NCBI RefSeq assembly: GCF_022539315.1
Contig: NC_066319.1
Span: forward strand, 27,242,093-27,306,092
Direction: 5' to 3'
Origin: Serinus canaria
Taxonomy: Eukaryota; Chordata; Aves; Passeriformes; Fringillidae
Length of the DNA stretch: 64,000 nucleotides
Of this stretch, positions 10,464-21,054 are shown in pieces. How positions within the stretch are numbered: position 1 is the stretch's first letter; every line of letters begins with the position of its first letter. The translations under genes and the position numbers were made by a program. Under the pieces are notes generated by a model. The model was given only the letters and a program-made list of their open reading frames with translations, made no database searches and had not been told where the DNA came from.

Positions 10464-13282
10464 TTTGAATGCTTAGTCACATGTCAGAAAAGTACCGCTT
10501 TTCTTTTTATCCTGTTGGGGTTCTTTTTGGTGGTGGGTTTTTGTTTTGTTTTTGTGTGTGGTTCTTTTCATTTATAGGGATTAGTCAGTTTCTCAGCAAT
10601 CACAAGAGACCCTTTTCCCAGGGATGGTGCATGCAAGGATATCTCTGCAAACACCCACCAGCTCACTGCAGTATTTTCATCAAGAGCAGCATTTTCCTCC
10701 AGCTTGCCTCTGTTGAGATGCCCCCAAAAAACCTGATGAGACAGCAACTGGATTCCTATGGCAGGACTTCCCCCAGAGAACCATGGGAAGAATATGAAGT
10801 ATATGTCATCCTGTTCATTTGCTGCATGTTACTATTGCCTCTCATCCTTTTAATTTTTGCAAACTTTTGCACCCAGATAAATTTATGCACTATGAGAAAC
10901 TCACCTAAATAGGGTCATGGGCTGCAGCTAAGAATATGCTTAAATCTTTGGAGGATCATAGTCCTAAACATCAAAGCTTTGCCCGCCTATAGATAAATTT
11001 TTTAGTTATGTTGGTATAGTATTTAGTCTAACAGCACTATTGTAAAACACTTCAACAGTAATAATTAACTTAGAGAATAGTAAATAATATGCGTGTTGGA
11101 AAAGCTCCTGGCCTTTACACTGGCTTGCTTCATGGTAAGTCAGTTAAGGCACATAGTCTCTAATCCTCACTAGGATAAGATTCAAAGAGCTTTCTCAGAA
11201 AAGCACTGTGTCTGCTAGCATAAATGATTCAGGAATTCCACTGGGGTTGGGGCTAGGGGAGCATTTTTACAAAAGAAAGACAGCAAATATGAAATAAATC
11301 AAAAGACATTTCTTCTAGTCTATACTGGAAATACTCTAAGGCACTTTATTTTTTGCCTATGTCTGCCAAGTAATTAACTAAGTTAATTATGTCTCATCAT
11401 ACTGAACAACCAATGTACTTGCACTGTGATTGTCCATGCTAAACTTTACCTCTGGTCCTTCACATCTCAAAAAGGCAGGCAAATGAAAAAACCCTGCAAA
11501 ACAAAGGGTCATAAAAGGCAGAAAGTTTCCCTGAACTGCTCTATAATAATTATTTCTTTTTGTTTGTCCTAGCTCTTATCATGAGGCATTAAAATCATAC
11601 ACTTTTGTAACCACAGCAGGTTCCCATTGCCCCTTAGGGCACTCGGGGCTGTCTCATCTCATTTCATTAATTACATTTCATGACTGCTGTGGGTCAAGGG
11701 TCGGAGGAGGGAGCAGCGTCCAATTTCACAGAGCAGCAGCAGTCCCTTAGACATCAATGAAAGAGAGGGTTGGTTAAAAAAGAAAAGAAAGCCAAAAAGG
11801 ATCAATCAGGAGATATCTGCTGTGAAACCTGAATTGCTCCTAATAAAATAATAAGAAGGCATCAGAGGTGCTAGTACAAGTACTAGCAGAAAGGAAAGGG
11901 GGGAAAAACCAAAAGTGAAACAAAGGGGAATTTCTAAGCACATTTTGCTGATTCAGTATAATGACAGCAGCAGAATCATTGCCTCATTGTCTAAAGGAGG
12001 CTAGAGGCAGGGGACTCCTAAGGAAAAGCATTTTTGTCAAAATGCAAACCTGGCCTTTTGGGTGATAAACTGAATACCCGGCAGAAGGGGTGGTAGGAAC
12101 AGTTGACTGAAGGGTGAGGAGATTGCCTTGAGAACCCAACTGTCTCTCAATCAAGGGGGCCTGCTGAGCCTTCTCAGGAACTTTGATGAGAAGTTGGAAG
12201 AACAGCACAGATTTTCATCTAGGGAACTGAGATTGCTTCTGGTAGGAAGATGCTCATTTTTCCCCAGCCATTTCGGTGATGCCGTGTCTAAGGAAATTGT
12301 GCTAACACCGCACAGTGCAGTCAGGGAAAACAATAGGTAGAATATATTGATAGTTTTGCTCAACAGTTCTCAAAGCTCAGTGGTTAAAACTGACAGTGCA
12401 CAGGTCCCAGGTGGGGAGAAAGGATGTGGAAGAAAGACACTTTCCAAGGTATGTGGAGCAGCTGAGGGATGCCTGTTCCCACAGTTGGCACAGATCTACT
12501 CCTGGAAGCAGAACAGGGAGGAAGGGAAGAAAATCTTTAGCAGCAAGCATTTATCTCACAGAAGCTGGAAAAATCCTTTGGAGAGCCTTCCTCTACTAAC
12601 AGACAAAGGCTATCCCAAGAATAGTGTGAATTAATGTAAAATAAATACAATTGATCTATTGAAACAATTTATATCTTATTCCTATAACTTGTTTGCCCTA
12701 GTGCTTCCTGATTTATTTGCTCCTAGTTACTTCCCTCATCCTCTCTAAAAGTGCCTTTGTGCTATACTGAAAAATTGGCAGGTGGTGCCACTGTCAGGCT
12801 TGACTGCTGATGCCAAGAAGTCATCTCCTGTACCCTGATCGGCCACATCGTCACCTAAACTGTCCCAAGACCAGGATCCAGCCTGAAAACTGACTTGATA
12901 ATAACAGCATCTCCTTACACAGGAAATTTGTTCCTAGTGCTTGTAATCACTGTTTTCATGGTGCTTTCAAGGCTGCACAGGTTTTTTTTTTCAGGCAATC
13001 ATGCAAGTCAGGTCATCCATGTTCATTCCTCATCACCAGTCCCTACCCCTGCAAAGCCACTGGACCCATCAGCTCCTCTGCTTCCCTCCTACCTGCTCTG
13101 CAATGCTCCACATCCAGGCTGCACTTCCCACCACTCTCCACATCAAGTCCTGGGACTCTCAAATCAATATTGACAATATTCAAATCAATATTCAAAGTCA
13201 TCACATGACCAAACACCTCCTCACAAGAAACAAAGATCACAACCATGATTTTCATTCTTTATAATTATTATTAATTATTTAG

Positions 13283-13500
13283 AAATATAAGGTTCTTCAC
13301 CCAGAGGCTGTCTGGGCTCTGGAACAGCCTCCCCAGGGAAACAGTCCTGGTACTAATCCTGCCAGAGTTCAAGAAATATTTGGTCAATGCTCTCAAGCAC
13401 ATGGTGTGATTCTTGGGGCTCTCTCTCCTGGCAGGGCCAGGGGTTGGACTTGATGATCCTGGTGGGTCCCCTCCAACTCAGCTTATTCTGTCATTCTGTA
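13283..13500 (+). repeat. CR1 LINE 3' fragment
   Basis: This is a 5'-truncated CR1 tail in plus orientation. It runs from ggttcttcacccagaggctg through the conserved GGTTGGACTTGATGATCCT block to a terminal repeat ATTCTGTCATTCTGTA. The lack of a poly(A) tail and the short terminal repeat are typical of avian CR1. Confidence 0.92.
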
Positions 13501-13639
13501 ATTTGACTGTTCTCATTTTATTTGCTTTTCTCCTGGTTATTATTTTGCACAGGTTTTGATAGCAACATTTTCTTCCCCACCTTGAGAGCAATTATAAAAG
13601 AAAAAAAAAATAAAAAGAAACCCCTTTCAAGCCAGGAAA

Positions 13640-13920
13640 ATTATTAGTGTCTCAGTATATTAAGGTAATTATAAATAAATTCAGTACAATAACTTTTTTG
13701 CTTTTAAAGTACATGATCTTAATTGAAAAGATCCAAAAGCCCAAAACATAAATATAAATGGGCTCATTTTAATCATACAATGTATTGCATGCAGGATTTC
13801 AGGGAGCCTCTGAATATTTTCTCTTTAATTGGATACATTTTCATTTTAATTGCTAAACTTGATGAGCCAATAAGAACTTACATTTGGCCTCTCACCATTT
13901 AATTTACCTGGTTTAGAACA
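13640..13920. other. AT-rich non-repetitive block
   Basis: The block is rich in ATTA/TAAT words, for example TTTAATTGGATACATTTTCATTTTAATTGC split over two lines of sequence. No transposon family was recognised. It may be a conserved noncoding element. Confidence 0.25.
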
Positions 13921-14574
13921 TGCATGCTAACTACAGGTGCAGGCACTGCAAAGTAAATTTCATGGGGTATTCCCATTTTGCTTTGCTGAAATAAAAACTC
14001 CTCTATTATTTCTCTAGAAGGAACCAGCCCTTATCCTATCCTTCATATTCAACAGTTTTGCTTTAAAAGTGATATTACTGAAGAGCATGGCTATCCCTTC
14101 CTTCATCTCAGTGGCTACTCTGCAAATGTGCATAACTTACAAGTACCTAAGTAAATGAGCTGCCATACTCAATTAAATTTGAGCTTGTTCTTCACCTATT
14201 CATACTTTTCTACCAAAATGAAACATTCTGCAAGTCAAATTGTGCCTTGATTTGCTTCTTAGAAATCCACTCCTTGAAACACTGCCTTGAGTAGTCCAGG
14301 TACAACCCCAGTACTTCTCTAAGGGTTTCATATATATGTAAGTGAGAGCAGGAACTGGTCCTACGACCCCAGCAGGAAGAGATGTGAACACCATGCGCAA
14401 CAAATGCAAACACAGCTCCTTCCCCAGAGCTGTGCCAGACTAACAAGAGATAAGCGTTGAGAGTGCAGCCAAAAAGGGGAAAAAAAAGGGTATTTTCAAA
14501 TGGAGACAGGAATGACTTTTCTAAAAATAAACCACAGGGTAGTGAAGGGGTGGGAAACAAGTCACACAAGGGTT

Positions 14575-14626
14575 TTTTCTTTTGTGAATGCCTCTTTTCT
14601 TTTGTGAATGCTTCTTTTCTTTTGTA
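14575..14626. repeat. 20-bp tandem repeat, about 2.6 copies
   Basis: The unit TTTTCTTTTGTGAATGCYTC repeats at 14575, 14595 and (partial) 14615. Copies differ at one base. It lies in the intron about 220 bp downstream of the GGL helix exon on the RGS6 strand. Confidence 0.9.
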
Positions 14627-14843
14627 GTATTACAGGTCCTCATTTCCCACCTATTTTTGCTCAGAGGCAGAAGAGTGAGTACAGAAGTGTCAGCAGCCAG
14701 GCAGCACAGCTGGTCCAGGAGGGGAAAGGATTGAGGCACAGAAAGGGGGTCAAGCCTTTGCACTTTGCTGCCTGCTCTGTTTCTAGAAATGTCAAACTGG
14801 AGATGAGGAAACAATAGGAAATCATGAAAATGGGGACACTCAC

Positions 14844-14905
14844 CTTTCTGCTACTTTGGACATCTTTAAACAATGTCTCTCTATCTGCATGTTCAGAAAA
14901 GTTAT
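14844..14905 (-). CDS. RGS6: RGS6 coding exon: GGL domain helix
   Basis: This 62-nt exon has a good acceptor (catctctctcctcag) and donor GTGAGT. It encodes ITFLNMQIERHCLKMSKVAE and ends with two bases of a Ser codon. It forms the main amphipathic helix of the Ggamma-like domain that wraps Gbeta5. Human RGS6 has Ala and Asp where this copy has Met and Glu (LNAQIDRH versus LNMQIERH). The exon ends in the same phase as the one after it, so it can join either to that exon or to the following one without a frame change. Confidence 0.96.
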
Positions 14906-15958
14906 CTGAGGAGAGAGATGACAAGGACATTAACAATTTATGAGTTCTGCAGCATGCACTGACAGGATCCCCACACACTATTGATTTCTCTTTCCAAACA
15001 TCTTGAAAGTAACTCAGAAGGAAATGGGACCTTTCCCTAGGTATCAGAAGCTTACTAACTGCTTCCAATAGCAGGCTCCATTGCCAAAGGGAAAGCCCTA
15101 GGGGAAACTTCAGAAGACATAACTGCAAGTAGAAAAGACACATATTTGGGGCCAAGGTTCCTAGACTACTCAGGGTACAATATGATCTCCTTTTTACAAA
15201 CACACTGTGCTCTCCCATTCCTCTTACTGACTTGCGTCCTTTTACTGACTTGCAAGACCAGTAACATTTTACAGCACACTTTAATTTTGCTATGAACCAG
15301 TTCTTCAGCCTATGATAAAAAAGCTCAAGAAATGCAGCATGCAGATTTAGTTCAGAAGACCACCCAAAAACTGGTTGCCTAAGAAACTTGTTCAAAGCTG
15401 CACTAGTAAAATGCTGATCTAGTGATTCCTGTTTGTCTTTCAGTAAGGGCTGCTTATTGCAGCAAAGTAATTTTGAGGAGAGCTCTTTGTGCCAGTGCAA
15501 GGATGTGTGAGTTGGCTGGTCATTCCTTGGCATGACTGTCAAATCACTTTTTCCTAGTTTCCTAAAAGCTCTGACTGTACAGTCTAACAGTCATGCACTG
15601 AACGTTGCCTTTCCTCACCACTCGTCCCCAGCTTGTGCCCAGCTACACTGGCCTTTGTCACTGTCCACTTTTCAGACATCCTCAGTGAACTGGAATTATT
15701 GCCTCATTGTCTGTGTCTGGTCCACAGACAATAAAAGTAGTTTCAAAGGTCAGTGTTACTCATAATACTTATCACCATACAACTGCACTGCTCAATGAAT
15801 ACTTACTAATACTTTACATAAGTGAGAATCAAGGATAAGTATGTGAGGATCAAGGACAGGTAAAGCATACAATTGGTTTTGCTGGTATCTCAGTAAGTTT
15901 CTAAGCTTTTTCTCTAGGAGCAGTTCTCAGAAGAGCTGCCATACAGGCACCTACTTAC
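14906..15958 (-). other. RGS6 intron inside the GGL-coding region
   Basis: The intron is 1.05 kb. It contains a short direct repeat around TTACTGACTTGC (15224-15254, period about 17) and nothing else identifiable. The longest open frame of the window (minus, 14661-15542, 293 codons) spans this intron and reads the GGL exon in a wrong frame, so it is not called. Confidence 0.8.
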
Positions 15959-16057
15959 CTGCTTCCGGAAATCCTCTTTTGTTGTTTTGCGCACCGGTTG
16001 GGAGGGCAGGTGTACGGGGCTTTGGGGCTGAGACTCCTCTGTGACCCCGTACACTGA
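15959..16057 (-). CDS. RGS6: RGS6 coding exon: RGS6-specific linker and start of GGL
   Basis: The exon is 99 nt with phase 0 on both sides (acceptor ggttcctcacag, donor GTAAGT). It encodes [20 protein letters not shown] followed by [13 protein letters not shown]. This segment is the most diagnostic for RGS6: human has [35 protein letters not shown] sequence in the same place, and RGS7 is unrelated here. The Ser-Pro-rich part is a likely flexible, phosphorylatable linker, and [10 protein letters not shown] begins the first GGL helix. The coding bases are CpG-rich compared with the surrounding intron. Confidence 0.97.
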
Positions 16058-17400
16058 CTGTGAGGAACCAAGGAACAAACCAAAGGGATTACAGCATTCT
16101 TCTGTTACACAATGAGGAACAGTGCAGTATGCAAAGCAGTAAGGTAACAAGCCAGCAATTTTCTACTGTGTATATCCACACAGGTAAGTAATTATTCAGC
16201 CTTGAGCAAAATTTACAGATCAGACCATTCTTGCTGATGCCTGAACTTGGAAGGCCTGTAGGTGTGTTAAGAGTAGAGTTTGTTTTAAGTGTTTAAATGC
16301 AGATGATAATTTTTAGAAGCTCTGAAGTCTGTGTGCACTAACACTTGCAGGATGAGCACTGGGAGCTGTCACTGGGGTGAACCTAGTGGTAAAAGAAAAT
16401 ACTAGAACCTAATTCTATGCCACTGTCTTTCACTTGATTTAATTTCTTGATGTAAAACTACATATTGAAGAAAGTGCTTAACCAGGTCAAGTCAATGGGT
16501 CACATGAACTTCTCTAAACAAAAACCTGGAGACTGACCTGTAGCCATTCATTTTCAGGACAGACACCTGCACTGAAACTAATACCATTTGCCCTTTCATT
16601 TAGTGCTTTTGCTTTTCAGTAAAACCTCTAATAGACATGTGAATAGCTCTGCTGCAGTTTAACTACTTATGGAAGTTCAGGACTCCAGTGTTCTGTCCAA
16701 AAACATAACAAGTGATGAGAGAAGAAGAAACAGCCTGAAGCCATGCCAAGAGAAGCTTAGATATTAGGAAAAAATTCTTCTCTGAAATTGTTATCAAGCA
16801 CTGGAACAAGTGAGAGAAGTTGTTGAGTCACCATCCTTGAAACTATTTAAAAGACAGGAATATGGTTTAGTGAAGGACTTGGTTAGGTTAAGGTTTTGAG
16901 TCACTGATCTTAATGGTCTTCTTCAATCTAATTGATTATATGAATTCATATACATAGAACATCTCAAGCTTGCTGGAAGTTAAAGACACCCAAGTTACTA
17001 ATGATGCAGCCTTTGAAATTATTAAGGCAGGTAAACATCTCATTATCTGTGCCCAGATAATTTCTTAAAAAATGACCTAGGTATTTTAGCCAATTCCTTT
17101 TAATTTTATGGGAGGGCAGAGCCATCAGACATTTGGGACACAGAGATCCTTAATGCCCTTCTCAGCTCTACCCATCACCCATCAAGTCAGTACAACTTTG
17201 CTGGTAAAACTGAAATAATAAATTCACCAAGGAGAACAAAACAGAACTTGTACTATCAAAACTTTTTTTTTTTTTTTTGTTCCTCTTGGGTAAGTCTCAT
17301 ATCCAGTAGGTGTCAAGTATGATTTACATTAAAAGAAAACAAAAACAGTGAACCAAACTAACTCGAAACAAGAAAACCAAAATGAGGAACTCAAACTGAC
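16058..17400 (-). other. RGS6 intron with one CR1 tail
   Basis: The intron is 1.34 kb. Apart from the CR1 fragment at 16740-16948 and a T-run at 17264-17278, no feature was recognised. Confidence 0.75.
16740..16948 (+). repeat. CR1 LINE 3' fragment, diverged
   Basis: The plus strand reads the usual CR1 tail order: gatattaggaaaaaattctt, then an equivalent of tgttatcaagcactggaacaagt, then gagtcaccatccttgaaact, then aaggacttgg, ending in a degenerate tcaatctaattgattat terminus. It is clearly older than the copy at 13.3 kb. Confidence 0.85.
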
Positions 17401-17475
17401 CTTTTTCACTTTTTGTGGGTTTTTCATACGGCGACATTTTCTAATGTCCATTTCTGTGGTGTTCACACAGCCTGG
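17401..17475 (-). CDS. RGS6: RGS6 coding exon: linker before GGL, basic segment
   Basis: This 75-nt exon has phase 0 on both sides (acceptor ctcttttcag, donor GTCAGT). It encodes [20 protein letters not shown] followed by QKVKK. The DIRKCRR motif and the following basic run are RGS6-specific; RGS7 has DIKKSSRMRNP. Met replaces human Leu after Arg-Arg. Because the exon is symmetric and a multiple of three, skipping it would leave the frame intact and delete 25 residues of the linker. Confidence 0.95.
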
Positions 17476-17990
17476 CTGAAAAGAGATGGTAATTGTGTTA
17501 TTGCTCTGTTAAGAATCTTCATCCTACCTTACCTTTATAAAATATACAATTAGATCTAGTCCAAAACTCTTTCTTGAGGTTTGCACTCCATAAATTACTC
17601 TTGCTAAACATGAGACTGCATATACCCAAGGATGCCATGTCAGTATTCAATCCACTTACTCCTAACTTTGGCACCAAAAGGAAATAGCTAACAGTGGGGA
17701 GCTTTTACTAGGAAGTCTGAGACAAACTGAGTAAGCTGCTTTTCTTTCATAAGCCCAGTAAATAATTTTCCCAAGTTCGTATTTTTCACATATTTCCAAA
17801 TCAACAGTTCCATAGGTACAGAACTCCAGAATGTCTCAAATAATCTTGCAGACACTTGGTGCATTTTAAACTACAAGGAAAATCAATGTGGTGACTGTAA
17901 GAGGAATGGTTTGGGGCATAAAACATTTACTAGTAATAAAACTTTTCCTGTCAAAATCTGGAAAGTCTCTTCATCCAAAAATAGTTTTAC
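17476..17990 (-). other. Short RGS6 intron
   Basis: This 515-bp intron is the shortest in the window. I see nothing in it beyond normal splice signals. Confidence 0.85.
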
Positions 17991-18072
17991 CACAGGCCTG
18001 TGCACATCCCAGAATGCTCTTTCCTGGCTGTCCAAAATCTTTCTTTCTGTTTTATCCTTTTTCCTGTCGATT
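17991..18072 (-). CDS. RGS6: RGS6 coding exon: R7H C-terminal helix
   Basis: The exon is 82 nt, with acceptor attttcag-type (gttttcag) and donor GTAAAA. After completing Lys it reads [20 protein letters not shown] followed by WDVHRPV. The motif [15 protein letters not shown] is conserved across R7 RGS proteins and closes the DHEX module before the flexible linker to the GGL domain. The donor (GTAAAACT) deviates from consensus at +5, and the next intron is the shortest in the window (515 bp). Confidence 0.96.
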
Positions 18073-20977
18073 CTGAAAACAAAAGCAGAAGTGAGTATGA
18101 GTCAGTGTACAAGTCATGCTTTCTTCTTTGATATAGTTCCTAGCTGTAGTTCTTAACTCCAAGACAAAAAATTTCAGAAATCAACTTTTTTTGTACAATG
18201 ATGTCGCATTTGCACTTGCAAGGGCACATGCCTTGAACAAAATAACACTGATGTTTACCCCAACATGGGTCAAAAGAGATTTTCCTATTAATGTGGAAAA
18301 ATTTAACAGCTGTTTTTCATCTAGTGATGAAAACATTTCCTGGTACTCTGTTCCTGTACTCTGATTTTTGACAGACTGGGAAAGTTTATAGTTTTGTCTG
18401 TGTCAGGAGACCCACCAGGACCTGTTTGCTCCAGGTGAGGCTCCTGGCTGATGCTGAACTGAGGTCTCTCCATCAGGAGATCCCATTGCACCCAAATGCC
18501 CCAGCAGCACTCAATGAATACAGACTGCAAAGGAGCATCTATCCCAGACGTTCCCAGCAGCAACAGCATGGGCAGCACTTGTGGCCAATCCTCGTTAGAG
18601 CTTTCAGCTCAAAGACTGCCTCTATCTGTGTGCCCCCATGCTGGCAGAGCAAGGGGTAACAACACAGGTGACTACAGGTGAGCTTGCTGCATGGCCCCTA
18701 CAAACCAGCACCCACTCCAGAGAGACATGACTGGGCTGGAACAACAGGAACCCTGTAATTCCAGCCCTGATGCAGACAGTGAACCAACTCACTGAAAGCA
18801 CACAGCCCAAAGGCCACCAGAGGTTGTTCAAAGCAATTCTTGGCAGCAGTGAGCAAGTGACTTCTGGAACCTCACCCAGATTTACACGTGAGCACTAAGT
18901 CAGCACCAGCTTCAAGATCTACCTGCACAGGGACTGGCAGAAGCATATGGAAGGAGGAACAGCCTCCATGCCTCCACTTCCAGAGCAGGACTGAGTACAG
19001 CTCTGTGTCCCTGTGCTAGGTTCCCACATTGCTGCCACCAGGAAAATCAAAGCAGTGAGGAAAGAAAACCCAGGCCAGCTGTGATTTCTGACCACCAGCT
19101 TCTCTCCCATCTGTTTCTGTTTTTGAGGGGCAGTGACCCTTGGCTAAGTCTGTGCTAGAAATGTACCAAGAGGATAAGAATCAGAGGAGAAAAACTGAAC
19201 TTTATGAGCAGCCCTCCCCAGAAAAAGACCAAATTCTCCACAGTTTGGCATCACTAGCTGATTTCCCCCTTGCAAGGCAGAGATGAGAAACAAGCTCTGG
19301 CAAAAGCTCTGTCCCCACACAAAGCCAGAGCAGCTTCTGTACCGCGCTGAGGACATCCAGCCCAAAGCTACTTTTCTGAGTGAGTCCTTCACACCTGGCC
19401 AAGGGGGAAGGTGAAGCCTATTCCAATCTTACAGCACACAAAAATTGAAGGAACTCTTTGAAGGCTTCATGAATTCTCTTCATCGACACTTTGTGCTCAA
19501 CCCAGATTGTCAGCTCCTATCTCCAGACTTACTGATAACTTGGTATTTCACATTTTAAACTATGAAGACACAAATCAGCTAGATGCTATATGGCTGGAAT
19601 TTTTGAAGCAATGTGGGTATAGTGATGGGAATCCTGTGTGCAAAAAAAAAAGTGGAAAACATAGAAAACTTGGTAAGCAGGAGGAATGTTTTCAGGTATT
19701 TTTGATTATTTTCCTCCCTTTTCTAGTTAACTTAAACTTGTAGTTAACTGTGAATTACAATGTGAATTTCATCCCTGCCTTTCTGGAAACCTGAAGACTG
19801 AACCATCACATGAACTGTGAACCAAGAAGCTGAAACTTGCCAGCAAAAAAAGTTGATAGTGGCCAGTTCATGCTCATGCTTCAAAGAAAAAGAATGAAGA
19901 AAAGATGAACAACCAACAGTGATCACAATGAGTCTGATATTTACATTTCTTTCTTAGGTGATAATTGCATGTTTTACACAGAATGCAGACTTTTGTTTTG
20001 ACTTACACTTTTTTTTTATCTTGGCAATAGCCTTTAAGTAACTGAAAGTACAATTGCTATCCTAAGTTCTAATTTTCTCTTCCAAATGGAACACTGCTAT
20101 TCTGGTTGGAAAAAAATCCCTTAATTACCCTGCAGTTTAAAAGATAATTACCATATATTTAAATGGTACATAATTGCAATGTTATTAAGCAAAGAATTTA
20201 TCAAAATTCCGAAGGGTTAATCAAAGATAGAGACACATACCTCAAGACACACCTTCAAGAAATTATATTCCTTAACTTTTCAGCATCTAATACTGAAAGT
20301 GCAATTTCCTTCCAACAGAACACCAGTACCATTTCAGTACTGGTGTTCTCATGTGTCATCTTCACCAACCTTTCCATTTTATAAGTGACAATGACATGCA
20401 CAAAATGGACACTCAGAGTTTTAGGAGTTAGTCTGTAGACAATAGTGCACAAACCATAGACCATATCCATATACCTGCAGTAATGAAAACACACTCAAAA
20501 TATAAAGAGGCTTCACACTGCTTTCACAAGGGAAGATGAGAAGAGATATCTGTTGTAAATACCACCCTTATAATCACATGGAAGTGACAGTATTTTTAGA
20601 CTCAGAAATACTCTGCAAGCAGAGAGTAACACAGATGATAAAATTCTGTTCTTTCCATTCATACAAAACAAAAATACTCCACAAATGTAGAAGCACAATG
20701 GGCTTGCAAATTACCCAAGGTCCCATGGTGAATACAGGCTTAGGAGCTCCAGACCAGTGTTTCCATGTACAGATAATTAAACCCATCTTTCACTTTCTGG
20801 CACAGACCTTCAGAACTGGCTCTCGACTGTTTCTAGTCTGCCAGTGATTAAAATTCACCAACACCTTCTGAGCTTAGTCACAGTAAAGATTTTGACAAAG
20901 AAGTTTTATCTGTTCAGAATCCCCTTCCCTTCACAGCTCTAAATACTGGTGCAATTCAGTGCTCCAAGATTACTCAC
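18073..20977 (-). other. RGS6 intron with a perfect hairpin
   Basis: The intron is 2.9 kb, with mixed-composition sequence from 18320 to 19400 and AT-rich sequence after that. It contains the inverted repeat at 20317-20349. No transposon or second gene was recognised. Confidence 0.75.
20317..20349. repeat. Perfect 13-bp inverted repeat
   Basis: AGAACACCAGTAC (20317-20329) is followed by a 7-nt spacer and then its exact reverse complement (20337-20349). In RNA from either strand it would form a 13-bp stem. It is too short for a canonical microRNA precursor. Confidence 0.95.
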
Positions 20978-21054
20978 TTCACTTGGGCCTCTGCTTGCAT
21001 GAAGATGAATTCCCACTTCCTTGCAAATGCTCTCTGAAGTCTTGCTAAGTTTTC
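20978..21054 (-). CDS. RGS6: RGS6 coding exon: R7H/DHEX region, second part
   Basis: This 77-nt exon starts after the acceptor cttttgacag and ends two bases into a Lys codon at the strong donor GTGAGT. It encodes ENLARLQRAFARKWEFIFMQ followed by AEAQV(K). This is the DHEX helix that packs on the DEP domain and on Gbeta5 in R7 structures. Asn at the second position (ENLARLQ) favours RGS6; RGS7 has Ser. The phase matches the next exon, which starts with the last base of the Lys codon. Confidence 0.96.

Larger units (their letters stand above)
10421..14843 (-). other. RGS6 intron upstream of the GGL cassette exon
   Basis: The intron is 4.4 kb. It holds the polypurine tract next to the cassette exon, a CR1 tail at 13283-13500, an AT-rich block at 13640-13920 and a 20-bp tandem repeat at 14575-14626. 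A plus-strand open frame at 10469-10912 (147 codons, with a hydrophobic segment near its C-terminus) has no recognisable family and no supporting signals. Confidence 0.75.

Noticed and set aside
10469..10912. Plus-strand 147-codon frame with a hydrophobic C-terminal segment
   Set aside because: The first part translates T/G-rich simple sequence, the membrane-like segment comes from T-rich intron DNA, and no family or splice context was found.
14661..15542. Minus-strand open frame of 293 codons, the longest in the window
   Set aside because: It runs through an RGS6 intron and reads the GGL exon (14844-14905) in a frame different from RGS6. No domain, no start context and composition like random intron.
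20317..20349. Hairpin as a microRNA precursor
   Set aside because: The stem is only 13 bp and the flanks do not extend the pairing to the roughly 30 bp needed for processing.
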